The notes under the pieces were generated by a model, which worked only from the letters and a program-made list of their open reading frames with translations, made no database searches and was not told the origin of the DNA. A program made the position numbers and the translations under genes. 21,901 nucleotides of DNA, taken from DASSTJ01 sp035707965 (GTDB lineage: Bacteria > Actinomycetota > Actinomycetes > Actinomycetales > Angustibacteraceae). The stretch is from positions 1-21,901 of the forward strand of contig DASSTJ010000099.1 in the NCBI GenBank assembly GCA_035707965.1, given 5' to 3'. Within the stretch, counting starts at the first letter, position 1. Each line of letters begins with the position of its first letter. This document shows, piece by piece, positions 7,677-14,216 of the stretch.

Positions 7677-8687
7677 ATGACGGCGACGGGTGCGACGGAG
7701 CGGCTCACCTCCTACGGCCACGGCGGCGGCTGCGCGTGCAAGATCCCGCCGGGCGAGCTCGAGAGCGTCGTGGCCGGCCTGGCGCTCGGCGCCACGGTGC
7801 AGCACCCCGCGGGCGAGCTGCTGGTCGGGCTCGACGAGGGCGACGACGCCGCGGTGGTGCGGCTCGCGAACGGCGCGGGCATCGTCCTGACGACGGACTT
7901 CTTCACGCCCGTGGTCGACGACCCCTACGACTGGGGACGCATCGCCGCCACGAACGCGCTGTCGGACGTCTACGCGATGGGCGGTGACCCCCTCGTGGCG
8001 GTCAACCTGCTGGCCTGGCCACGCGACGTGCTGCCGTTCGACATGGCGGCTGAGGTGCTGCGCGGTGGATCGGACGTCGGCGCCGCCGCCGGCTGTCACG
8101 TCGCCGGAGGGCACAGCGTGGACGACCCGGAGCCGAAGTACGGTCTCGCAGTCACCGGCCTCGTGGACCCGGGGACCCTGCTGCGCAGCGACGCGGGCCG
8201 GCCCGGGCTGCCGCTGTCGCTGACCAAGCCGTTGGGCATCGGCGTGCTCAACAGCCGGCACAAGGCGACCGGAGAACGCTTCCCCCAGGCGGTTGACGCC
8301 ATGACGACCCTCAACCGGGAGGCAGCGCGGGCCGCCCTCGCTGCGGGTGCTCGCTGCGCCACCGACGTCACGGGGTTCGGCCTGCTCGGTCACCTGTTCA
8401 AGGTGGCCCGCGCCTCCGGGGTGACGGCCGTGGTGCAGGCGGGCGCGGTCCCCTACCTCGAGGGCGCCCGTGAGGCGCTGCGTGACGGCTTCGTCAGCGG
8501 CGGCACCCGACGCAACCTCGACTGGGTTCGGCCGCACCTGCGCTCGGACGTCGGCGAGGACGAGCTGCTCCTCCTGGCCGACGCGCAGACCTCCGGCGGC
8601 CTGCTGGTCGCCGGACTCGTTCCCGGCGCCCCCGTCGTGGGTGAGCTCGTGCCGCGCGAGGACGCGACCATCGTCGTGCGCCGCTGA
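7677..8687 (+). CDS. selD: Selenide, water dikinase SelD (selenophosphate synthetase)
   Basis: SelD makes selenophosphate from selenide and ATP, the selenium donor for SelA. The 336-residue length is typical. The N-terminal active-site loop GGGCACKIPP holds the catalytic cysteine and lysine (C19-A-C21-K22, matching the C-G-C-K of E. coli), so this is a Cys and not a Sec form. Later conserved parts include DDAAVVRL, the metal-binding LTTDFFTPVVDDPYDWG, NALSDVYAMGG, HSVDDPEPKYG, and DVTGFGLLGHL, plus QTSGGLLVA near the C-terminus. The frame is open upstream through tRNA-Sec, but the ATG at 7677 matches the family start and has a leaderless -10 motif. It lies 58 bp after the tRNA; a stem-loop follows 55 bp past the stop. 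Confidence 0.95.
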   Translation: MTATGATERLTSYGHGGGCACKIPPGELESVVAGLALGATVQHPAGELLVGLDEGDDAAVVRLANGAGIVLTTDFFTPVVDDPYDWGRIAATNALSDVYAMGGDPLVAVNLLAWPRDVLPFDMAAEVLRGGSDVGAAAGCHVAGGHSVDDPEPKYGLAVTGLVDPGTLLRSDAGRPGLPLSLTKPLGIGVLNSRHKATGERFPQAVDAMTTLNREAARAALAAGARCATDVTGFGLLGHLFKVARASGVTAVVQAGAVPYLEGAREALRDGFVSGGTRRNLDWVRPHLRSDVGEDELLLLADAQTSGGLLVAGLVPGAPVVGELVPREDATIVVRR

Positions 8688-8742
8688 CCCGGCCGGGAAC
8701 CGCGCGGCGGGACATCGCCCTCCCCGGGTGCGCACGACGGGT

Positions 8743-8764
8743 CCGCCCCTCCTGGTGAGGGCGG
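8743..8764 (+). terminator. Candidate terminator after selD
   Basis: CCGCCCCTC pairs with GAGGGCGG (8 bp with one bulged C) around a 5-nt loop, 55 nt past the selD stop and ahead of the ABC-F promoter. There is no T-run. Confidence 0.35.
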
Positions 8765-8795
8765 CCGACGGACGAATCGCGTTGCGCCCGCTCGA

Positions 8796-8801
8796 TATCG
8801 T
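8796..8801 (+). promoter_or_regulatory. -10 hexamer of the ABC-F gene (leaderless)
   Basis: TATCGT lies 7 nt before the ATG at 8809, with no Shine-Dalgarno sequence. Confidence 0.5.
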
Positions 8802-8808
8802 TGCGCCC

Positions 8809-10446
8809 ATGAGCGCCACGCTGGTCGCGACGGACCTCTCCGCCGGGCACGGCGCCCGTCAGCTGTTCTCCGGTCTCGACCTCGTCGTCGCGCCGGGCGA
8901 CGTGGTGGGCCTCGTCGGGCCCAACGGAGCAGGGAAGTCCACGCTTCTCCGGCTGCTGGCTGGGCTGTCCCTGCCCGAGGCCGGGGCCGTGCGCCTGACC
9001 CCCGGTCAGGCGCAGGTCGGCTACCTGCCCCAGGAGGCCGAACGACGTCCCGATGAGACCGTCAGCGCGTTCCTGGCGCGCCGGACCGGGGTCGCGGGAG
9101 CGCAGCAGCGGCTCGACGTGGCGACGAGCGCGCTGGCGAGGGGCACGGCGGGCGCCGAGGACGAGTACGCGGAGGCGCTCGAGGCCTGGCTGGCACTGGG
9201 CGGCGCCGACCTCGACGAACGGTCCGAGCAGGTGCGCGCCGACGTGCGGCTCGGCGTACCCACGGACGCCCTCATGACCTCGCTGTCGGGGGGGCAGGCG
9301 GCCCGCACCGGCTTGGCGTCGCTGCTGCTGTCGCGGTACGACCTCTTCCTCCTGGACGAACCGACCAACGACCTGGACCTGGAGGGCCTCGACCGGCTCG
9401 AGCAGTTCGTCGCCGGGCTGCGGGCGGGTGTGGTCGTCGTCAGCCACGACCGCGAGTTCCTGGCCCGTACGGTCACGCAGGTGGTCGAGCTGGACCTGGC
9501 GCAGCAGAAGGTGTCCGTCTACGGCGGGTCCTACAGCGACTACCTGCGCGAGCGCGAGCTCGCCCGTCAGCACGCCCGAGAGGCGTTCGAGGACTACGAG
9601 GAGCGCAAGTCGTCGCTGCAGGCGCGAGCGCGCATGCAGCGCGGCTGGTCCGACAAGGGCACCCGCGAGGCGCTGCGCAAGGCGACGGACAACGACAAGC
9701 ACCTCCTGCACCGGGCACGACAGCGGTCGGAGAAGCAGGCGGCCAAGGCCAAGCAGACCGACCGGCTGATCGAGCGGCTCGACGTCGTCGAGGAGCCACG
9801 CAAGGAGTGGCGCCTGCAGCTGGAGATCGCCGCAGCACCCAGGGCCGGCGCCGTCGTCGCGACGCTGCGGGACGTCGTGGTCCGGCGCGGGCGGTTCACG
9901 CTCGGCCCGATGACGCTGCAGGTCGACTGGGGCGACCGCCTCGTCGTCACGGGGGCCAACGGCTCTGGCAAGTCGACGCTTCTCGCGGTGCTGCTCGGCC
10001 GGCTGGCTCCGGACGGCGGGCAGGCGAGCCTCGGGCCGTCGGTGCGGATCGGCGAGATCGACCAGGCGCGGGCCGCGTTCGACTCGGCGTCCCCCCTGCT
10101 CGAGAGCTTCGCGCGGCACGTGCCGGGCTGGCCGGACTCCGACGTCCGGACCCTGCTGGCGAAGTTCGGCCTCAGCGCAGAGCACGTGCTGCGACCGGCG
10201 TCCAGCCTCTCCCCTGGCGAGCGCACGCGCGCCGGCCTGGCTCTGCTGCAGGCCGTGGGCGTCAACCTGCTCGTGCTGGACGAGCCGACGAACCACCTGG
10301 ACCTGCCTGCCATCGAGCAGCTCGAGCAAGCGCTGGAGTCGTTCAACGGCACGCTCGTCCTGGTCACCCACGACCGTCGGATGCTCGAGTCCGTGCGACA
10401 CACCCGCCGACTCGTGGTGGACGACGGGAGGGTCACCGAGCTCTGA
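8809..10446 (+). CDS. ABC-F family ATPase (ribosome-associated type)
   Basis: This 545-residue protein has two ABC ATPase domains in one chain and no membrane segments, the ABC-F plan. Domain 1 has Walker A GPNGAGKST (37-45), signature SLSGGQ (158-163) and Walker B FLLDEPTNDLD (180-190). A charged helical linker (about 245-330, rich in K, R and E) follows, then domain 2 with Walker A GANGSGKST (382-390), signature SLSPGE and VLDEPTNHLD (489-498). ABC-F proteins act on the ribosome, either easing stalled translation (Etta/Uup type) or giving antibiotic protection; which applies cannot be told here. ATG 8809 is used because the domain begins there and a leaderless -10 motif precedes it; the frame upstream overlaps selD and is not coding. 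The ABC-F gene and the aldo/keto reductase gene converge with a 19-bp gap. Confidence 0.92.
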   Translation: MSATLVATDLSAGHGARQLFSGLDLVVAPGDVVGLVGPNGAGKSTLLRLLAGLSLPEAGAVRLTPGQAQVGYLPQEAERRPDETVSAFLARRTGVAGAQQRLDVATSALARGTAGAEDEYAEALEAWLALGGADLDERSEQVRADVRLGVPTDALMTSLSGGQAARTGLASLLLSRYDLFLLDEPTNDLDLEGLDRLEQFVAGLRAGVVVVSHDREFLARTVTQVVELDLAQQKVSVYGGSYSDYLRERELARQHAREAFEDYEERKSSLQARARMQRGWSDKGTREALRKATDNDKHLLHRARQRSEKQAAKAKQTDRLIERLDVVEEPRKEWRLQLEIAAAPRAGAVVATLRDVVVRRGRFTLGPMTLQVDWGDRLVVTGANGSGKSTLLAVLLGRLAPDGGQASLGPSVRIGEIDQARAAFDSASPLLESFARHVPGWPDSDVRTLLAKFGLSAEHVLRPASSLSPGERTRAGLALLQAVGVNLLVLDEPTNHLDLPAIEQLEQALESFNGTLVLVTHDRRMLESVRHTRRLVVDDGRVTEL

Positions 10447-10465
10447 GCAGTACCGCTGCCGGCGC

Positions 10466-11500
10466 CTACTCGGTGCTGGAACGGGCCCACAGGTTGATGC
10501 CGGCCTCCACCGCGTCCGCGTCGATCGCCCTGAGCTCGTCGTCGTTCAGCCGCAGGTTGTCGAGCGCGCCGACGTTGGCCTCGAGCTGGGCGACGCTGCT
10601 GGCACCGACGAGCACCGACGTGATCCGCGGGTCGCGCAGGACCCAGGCGAGGGCCAGCTGAGCCAGCGACTGGCCGCGTGACCGGGCGATCTCGTTGAGC
10701 GCCCGCACGTGCTGGAGGTTCTCGTCGGTCAGCAGGTCCGGTGACAGCGACTTGCCCTGGCTGGCGCGCGACCCCTCCGGCACGCCACCCAGGTACTTGT
10801 CGGTCAGCATGCCCTGCGCCAGCGGCGAGAAGGCGATGCACCCGACCCCCTCCGTCTCGAGCGTGTCGAGCAGCCCGCCCTCGACCCAGCGGTTGAGCAT
10901 CGAGTACGACGGCTGGTGGATCAGCAGCGGCGTGCCCATCTCGCGCAGGATGGCCGCGGCCTCGGCGGTGCGCTCCGGGGAGTACGACGAGATGCCGGCG
11001 TACAGGGCCTTGCCCGACCGGACCGCCTGGTCGAGCGCACCCATCGTCTCCTCGAGGGGCGTCTGGGGGTCGAACCGGTGGCTGTAGAAGATGTCGACGT
11101 AGTCCAGGCCCATGCGGCCCAGGGACTGGTCGAGGCTCGCGAGCAGGTACTTGCGTGAGCCCCACTCACCGTACGGCCCAGGCCACATGTCGTAGCCGGC
11201 CTTCGACGAGATGATCAGCTCATCCCGGTAGGGCCGCAGGTCCTGGGCGAAGATCGCGCCGAAGTTGCGCTCCGCGCTGCCGTACGGCGGGCCGTAGTTG
11301 TTGGCCAGGTCGAGGTGCGTGATGCCGAGGTCGAACGCACGGCGCAGGATGGCCCGCTGCCGGTCGAGGGGCACGTCGTCGCCGAAGTTGTGCCACAGGC
11401 CGAGCGATACGGCGGGCAGCTGGAGCCCGCTGCGACCGCAGCGCCGGTAGGTCATCGCGTCGTAGCGGTCGTCAGCGGCGGAGAAGACGGGTGGCTGCAT
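10466..11500 (-). CDS. Aldo/keto reductase, L-glyceraldehyde-3-phosphate reductase type
   Basis: This 344-residue TIM-barrel NADPH oxidoreductase resembles the YghZ/AKR14 group, whose E. coli member reduces L-glyceraldehyde 3-phosphate and other aldehydes, including methylglyoxal. The catalytic tetrad is in place: D64 and Y69 (HLDLANNYG), K100 (ISSKAGYD) and H141 (FYSHRFDP). Group-typical stretches are NNYGPPYGSAERNFG, KAGYDMWPGPYGEWGSRKYL, HQPSYSMLNRWVE and SPLAQGMLTDKYL, with the cofactor-phosphate site near VLVGASSVAQLEAN. ATG 11500 is chosen: a CAGACT hexamer lies 6 nt upstream (11507-11512). No operon partner is evident; the cold-shock gene upstream ends in a strong terminator. Confidence 0.92.
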   Translation of the reverse strand: MQPPVFSAADDRYDAMTYRRCGRSGLQLPAVSLGLWHNFGDDVPLDRQRAILRRAFDLGITHLDLANNYGPPYGSAERNFGAIFAQDLRPYRDELIISSKAGYDMWPGPYGEWGSRKYLLASLDQSLGRMGLDYVDIFYSHRFDPQTPLEETMGALDQAVRSGKALYAGISSYSPERTAEAAAILREMGTPLLIHQPSYSMLNRWVEGGLLDTLETEGVGCIAFSPLAQGMLTDKYLGGVPEGSRASQGKSLSPDLLTDENLQHVRALNEIARSRGQSLAQLALAWVLRDPRITSVLVGASSVAQLEANVGALDNLRLNDDELRAIDADAVEAGINLWARSSTE

Positions 11501-11506
11501 GGGCCC

Positions 11507-11512
11507 AGTCTG
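11507..11512 (-). promoter_or_regulatory. -10-like hexamer of the aldo/keto reductase (leaderless)
   Basis: CAGACT on the minus strand, 6 nt before ATG 11500; the same hexamer stands before the MFS gene. Confidence 0.4.
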
Positions 11513-11550
11513 GCAAAGGGCGGTGACAGGGGCACAGCCGCGTCACAGCG

Positions 11551-11583
11551 CGAAGGCCCCCGCCCAGAGGGCGGGGGCCTTCG
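11551..11583 (-). terminator. Strong hairpin terminator of the cold-shock gene
   Basis: A perfect 15-bp stem (CGAAGGCCCCCGCCC and its complement) closed by a 3-nt AGA loop lies 27 nt past the csp stop and before the aldo/keto reductase promoter. It has no T-run but is by far the most stable terminator-like hairpin here. Confidence 0.8.
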
Positions 11584-11609
11584 GTGGTCAGACGTTCGTC
11601 AGACCGAGA

Positions 11610-11813
11610 TCAGAGCGGGACGACGTTCTCCGCCTGCGGGCCCTTCGGGCCCTGGGTGATCTCGAACTCCACGCGCTGGTTCTCGTCCAGCGAGCGGTAA
11701 CCCTGGGTCTGGATCGCCGAGTAGTGCACGAAGACGTCGGCGCCGCCGCCGTCCTGAGCGATGAAGCCGAAGCCCTTCTCCGCGTTGAACCACTTCACAG
11801 AACCCTGTGCCAT
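11610..11813 (-). CDS. Cold-shock domain protein (CspA family)
   Basis: This 67-residue protein is a single cold-shock domain, an OB-fold that binds single-stranded RNA and DNA and melts RNA structure. It starts MAQGSVKWFNAEKGFGFI, containing RNP1 (KGFGFI, residues 13-18), followed by RNP2 (VFVHY, 27-31). The C-terminal strand ends QAENVVPL, as in most actinobacterial homologues. The start is ATG 11813, with a clear GGAGGA ribosome site (11820-11825) 6 nt upstream. It has its own promoter about 135-160 bp upstream, a long leader, and a strong terminator, so it is a stand-alone gene. Many Csp genes are controlled through long leaders; whether this one responds to cold is inference. Confidence 0.96.
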   Translation of the reverse strand: MAQGSVKWFNAEKGFGFIAQDGGGADVFVHYSAIQTQGYRSLDENQRVEFEITQGPKGPQAENVVPL

Positions 11814-11941
11814 GCCGTCTCCTCCAGGGGACGTACTTCGGCCGACACTGTGCCGACCTGGTGCGCGGTCATGCGTCCCACGTTGGAGCCGGCCTCCACA
11901 GAGCCGTGGCCCTGACAGCGGAGCCCGTGAACACCTCGGCC
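11814..11941 (-). other. Long 5' leader of the cold-shock mRNA
   Basis: About 125-130 nt separate the predicted transcript start from the csp ATG. A small hairpin (TGGAG / CTCCA, 11884-11898) is visible, and the ribosome site is at 11820-11825. Long leaders that refold with temperature are known for other csp mRNAs; no specific match was recognised. From 11977 to 12151 I see nothing convincing beyond GC-rich sequence after serA. Confidence 0.5.
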
Positions 11942-11947
11942 CCGCGG

Positions 11948-11976
11948 TGGATAGGCCACCGAGGAACCGCGGTCAA
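11948..11976 (-). promoter_or_regulatory. Promoter of the cold-shock gene (-35 / -10)
   Basis: On the minus strand TTGACC (11971-11976) and TATCCA (11948-11953) are separated by exactly 17 bp, the best sigma-70-type promoter in the window. It would start a leader of roughly 125 nt. Confidence 0.65.
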
Positions 11977-12151
11977 CGCTAAGAACACTGAACTGCAGCG
12001 CGCCCAGTATGCCATGCGGGGGTGCGGTGGGAAGGCTTTGCCCGCACAAGATTTTCGCCGGCCGCCAGGTCTGGGCAGGCGCCTGCTGAACGCTCACGAC
12101 GTGGGCCCCGGACACGGCCGCAGACGGGCCGTCCGGCGCGGTCCGGCGGCG

Positions 12152-13348
12152 TCAGGACAGCACGCGCAGGCGCACCGTCTCGGGCATCTGCTCGAGCCTG
12201 GCGACGATCGCCGGGGTGTAGTCCGAGTTGACGTCGGTGAGCAGGTAGCCGACCTCGCCGCGCGTGCTCAACGACTGCGAGTCCACGTTGACGCCGTACT
12301 CGGCGAAGATGGCGTTCACCTTCGCCAGCACCCCCGGCACGTTGCGGTGCACGTGCGCCAACCGGTGCGAACCCTCGATGTCGCCCACCGGGATCGAGGG
12401 CAGGTTCACCGACAGCGAGGTGGCACCGTCCTTGGCGTAACCGCGCAGCTTGCCCGCGACGAACCGGCCGATGTCCTCCTGCGCCTCCTGCGTGCTGCCG
12501 CCGACATGGGGCGTGAGGATGACGTTGGACAGGCCGCGCAGCTGCGACTCGAACGGGTCGCCCTGGCGCTTCGGCTCGGTCGGGAAGACGTCGATCGCCG
12601 CCCCCGCGATGTGCCCGGACTCGATGTGGCGCCGCAACGAGTCGTGGTCGACGACGAAGCCGCGCGACAGGTTCATGAAGATGGACCGCGGGCGCATGGC
12701 CGCGAACTCCGCCTCGCCGAACAGGTCGCGGTTGCCCGGCCGGCCGTCCACGTGCAGCGAGACGACCTCGGCGGTCTCCAGCAGCTCCGTCAGGCTGCCG
12801 CACCGCACCGCGTTGCCGATCGCCAGCTTGTCGTCGGTGTCGTAGAAGTACACGCGCATGCCCAGGGCCTCGGCGAGCACCGACAGCTGGGAGCCGATGT
12901 TGCCGTAGCCCACGATGCCGAGGCTGCGCCCACGGATCTCGTGCGACCCCTTCGCCGACTTGTCCCACACGCCGTTGTGCATCGCCGAGTTCTTCTCGGT
13001 GAGCCGCCGGGCCAGCGCGATGAGGTTGCCGATCGCGATCTCGACGACGCTGCGGGTGTTCGAGTACGGGGCGTTGAAGACGGCCACCCCGTGCCCCGTC
13101 GCTGCCGTGAGGTCGATCTGGTTCGTGCCGATGCAGAAGGCGCCGATGGCCTGCAGGTCGGTCGCGCCGGCCAGCACCTTCTCCGTGATGAACGTCGTGG
13201 AGCGGATGCCGAGCAGGTGCACCCCGGCCAGGCGCTCGACCAGCTCGCTCTCCTCGAGCGCGTGGTCGACTGTCTCGACGTCGTGACCGCTCTCTCGCAG
13301 CAGCTCCGCGGCGTCCGGGTGGATGTTCTCCAGGAGCAGTGCGCGCAC
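12152..13348 (-). CDS. serA: D-3-phosphoglycerate dehydrogenase SerA, short (E. coli-like) form
   Basis: SerA oxidises 3-phosphoglycerate with NAD+ as the first step of serine synthesis. The 398-residue protein has the substrate domain, then the Rossmann motif GYGNIG (147-152), and catalytic R229 (LSRG), E258 (DVFPTEP) and H281 (TPHVGGS). A C-terminal ACT domain (about 328-398; HRNVPGVLAKVNAIFAEYGV) normally binds serine for feedback inhibition. The length fits the ~410-residue E. coli type and not the ~530-residue mycobacterial type with an extra intervening domain. The start is GTG 13348, with AGGGAG about 5 nt upstream. It is divergent from the spermidine-synthase-like gene across a spacer holding a perfect inverted repeat. 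Confidence 0.95.
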   Translation of the reverse strand: MRALLLENIHPDAAELLRESGHDVETVDHALEESELVERLAGVHLLGIRSTTFITEKVLAGATDLQAIGAFCIGTNQIDLTAATGHGVAVFNAPYSNTRSVVEIAIGNLIALARRLTEKNSAMHNGVWDKSAKGSHEIRGRSLGIVGYGNIGSQLSVLAEALGMRVYFYDTDDKLAIGNAVRCGSLTELLETAEVVSLHVDGRPGNRDLFGEAEFAAMRPRSIFMNLSRGFVVDHDSLRRHIESGHIAGAAIDVFPTEPKRQGDPFESQLRGLSNVILTPHVGGSTQEAQEDIGRFVAGKLRGYAKDGATSLSVNLPSIPVGDIEGSHRLAHVHRNVPGVLAKVNAIFAEYGVNVDSQSLSTRGEVGYLLTDVNSDYTPAIVARLEQMPETVRLRVLS

Positions 13349-13407
13349 GCGGGTCTCCCTCTCGGGTGGGTGGTGGGACTCCCAGCGTACGAGGGTTGCC
13401 CGGAGGA

Positions 13408-13442
13408 CGAGACCGTCGTCCGGTGGCCGGACGACGGTCTCG
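13408..13442. repeat. Perfect 16-bp inverted repeat between divergent genes
   Basis: CGAGACCGTCGTCCGG (13408-13423) is followed by TGG and then its exact reverse complement (13427-13442). It lies between the 5' ends of serA and the spermidine-synthase-like gene. It covers the place where the -35 of the latter would fall, so an operator is as likely as a terminator hairpin. Confidence 0.75.
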
Positions 13443-13445
13443 ACC

Positions 13446-13451
13446 TAGGCT
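13446..13451 (+). promoter_or_regulatory. -10 hexamer of the spermidine-synthase-like gene (leaderless)
   Basis: TAGGCT lies exactly 6 nt before GTG 13458 and 3 nt after the inverted repeat. No Shine-Dalgarno sequence is present. Confidence 0.55.
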
Positions 13452-13457
13452 GGCGTC

Positions 13458-14213
13458 GTGGACCGGGTGTCGGTGGAGCGCGACCGGGACGACCCACGCG
13501 GCTGCACCGTCGTGGTCGACGGCGTGCCGAGCAGCTACGTGCACCTGGACGACCCGACCCGGCTGGAGTTCGAGTACGTGCGCTGGATCGGCGACCTCCT
13601 CGACGTGCTGGCCCCGGACGGCGAGTCCCTGCACGCCGTGCACGTCGGCGGCGCCGGGTGCACGCTCCCCCGTTATCTGGCGGCCCGACGTCCAGGATCA
13701 CGCCAGGTCGTTCTCGAGAGCGACCCGGAGGTCGTCGCGCTGGCGCGGGAGACGTTCGGGTTCAGCCGGCGCAGCGGGTTCCGCCTGCGGCAGGCCGACG
13801 GCCTCACGGGCCTGCAGTCGCTCACGGACGGCGCGTGGCAGGTAGTGGTGCGCGACGCCTTCGCCGGCGACACGACGCCGACTCACCTGACGACGACCGC
13901 CTTCGTCGACGAGGTGGCCCGCGTCCTGGCGCCGGGCGGCGTGTACGTCGCCAACGTCGCAGACCGGCCCGGCCTGGGCCTGGCCCGGCGGGAGGTCGCC
14001 ACCGCGCTCACCCGGTTCCGGCACGTGCTCCTCGTGGGCGAGACGCAGCACCTGCGCGGGCGGCGTTACGGCAACGTCGTGCTGGCCGCGTCCCGAGGCC
14101 CGCTGCCCGTCGCCGAGCTGACGCGGCGTGTGGTCTCGGGGCCGGTGCCCGCGCGCGTCGTGCCTCCGAAGGAGGCGGCCGCGCTGGCGTCCGGCGCACC
14201 CGTGCTGACCTGA
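13458..14213 (+). CDS. Spermidine-synthase-like protein (class I methyltransferase fold)
   Basis: This 251-residue protein has the Rossmann core of the spermine/spermidine synthase family: VHVGGAGCTLPRYL (residues 61-74) is the SAM or decarboxylated-SAM loop, VVLESDPEVV (84-93) the acidic residue after strand 2, and VVVRDAFAGDTTPTHL (129-144) the active-site region. True aminopropyltransferases carry GGGDGG and a LDSTDP-like loop; here these read GGAGC and RDAFAGD, so polyamine synthesis is doubtful. Such stand-alone members are common in actinomycetes and their substrate is unknown. The N-terminal beta-hairpin (TVVVDGVPSSYVHLDDPTRLEFEYVR) is family-typical. The start GTG 13458 is supported by the -10 element. 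The gene ends 3 bp from the convergent PAC2 gene. Confidence 0.82.
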   Translation: MDRVSVERDRDDPRGCTVVVDGVPSSYVHLDDPTRLEFEYVRWIGDLLDVLAPDGESLHAVHVGGAGCTLPRYLAARRPGSRQVVLESDPEVVALARETFGFSRRSGFRLRQADGLTGLQSLTDGAWQVVVRDAFAGDTTPTHLTTTAFVDEVARVLAPGGVYVANVADRPGLGLARREVATALTRFRHVLLVGETQHLRGRRYGNVVLAASRGPLPVAELTRRVVSGPVPARVVPPKEAAALASGAPVLT

Positions 14214-14216
14214 GCC

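Noticed and set aside
7421..7708. A 96-codon N-terminal extension of selA
   Set aside because: It would run antisense through tRNA-Sec and has no similarity to SelA; the leaderless promoter at 7427-7432 gives a clear start at 7420.
8685..8687. The selD TGA as a possible Sec codon
   Set aside because: The protein is already full length, and no conserved frame or SECIS-like hairpin was seen just after it.
8494..10401. A 635-codon minus-strand frame opposite the ABC-F gene
   Set aside because: It shadows a gene with all ATPase motifs intact, and its own translation has no family features.
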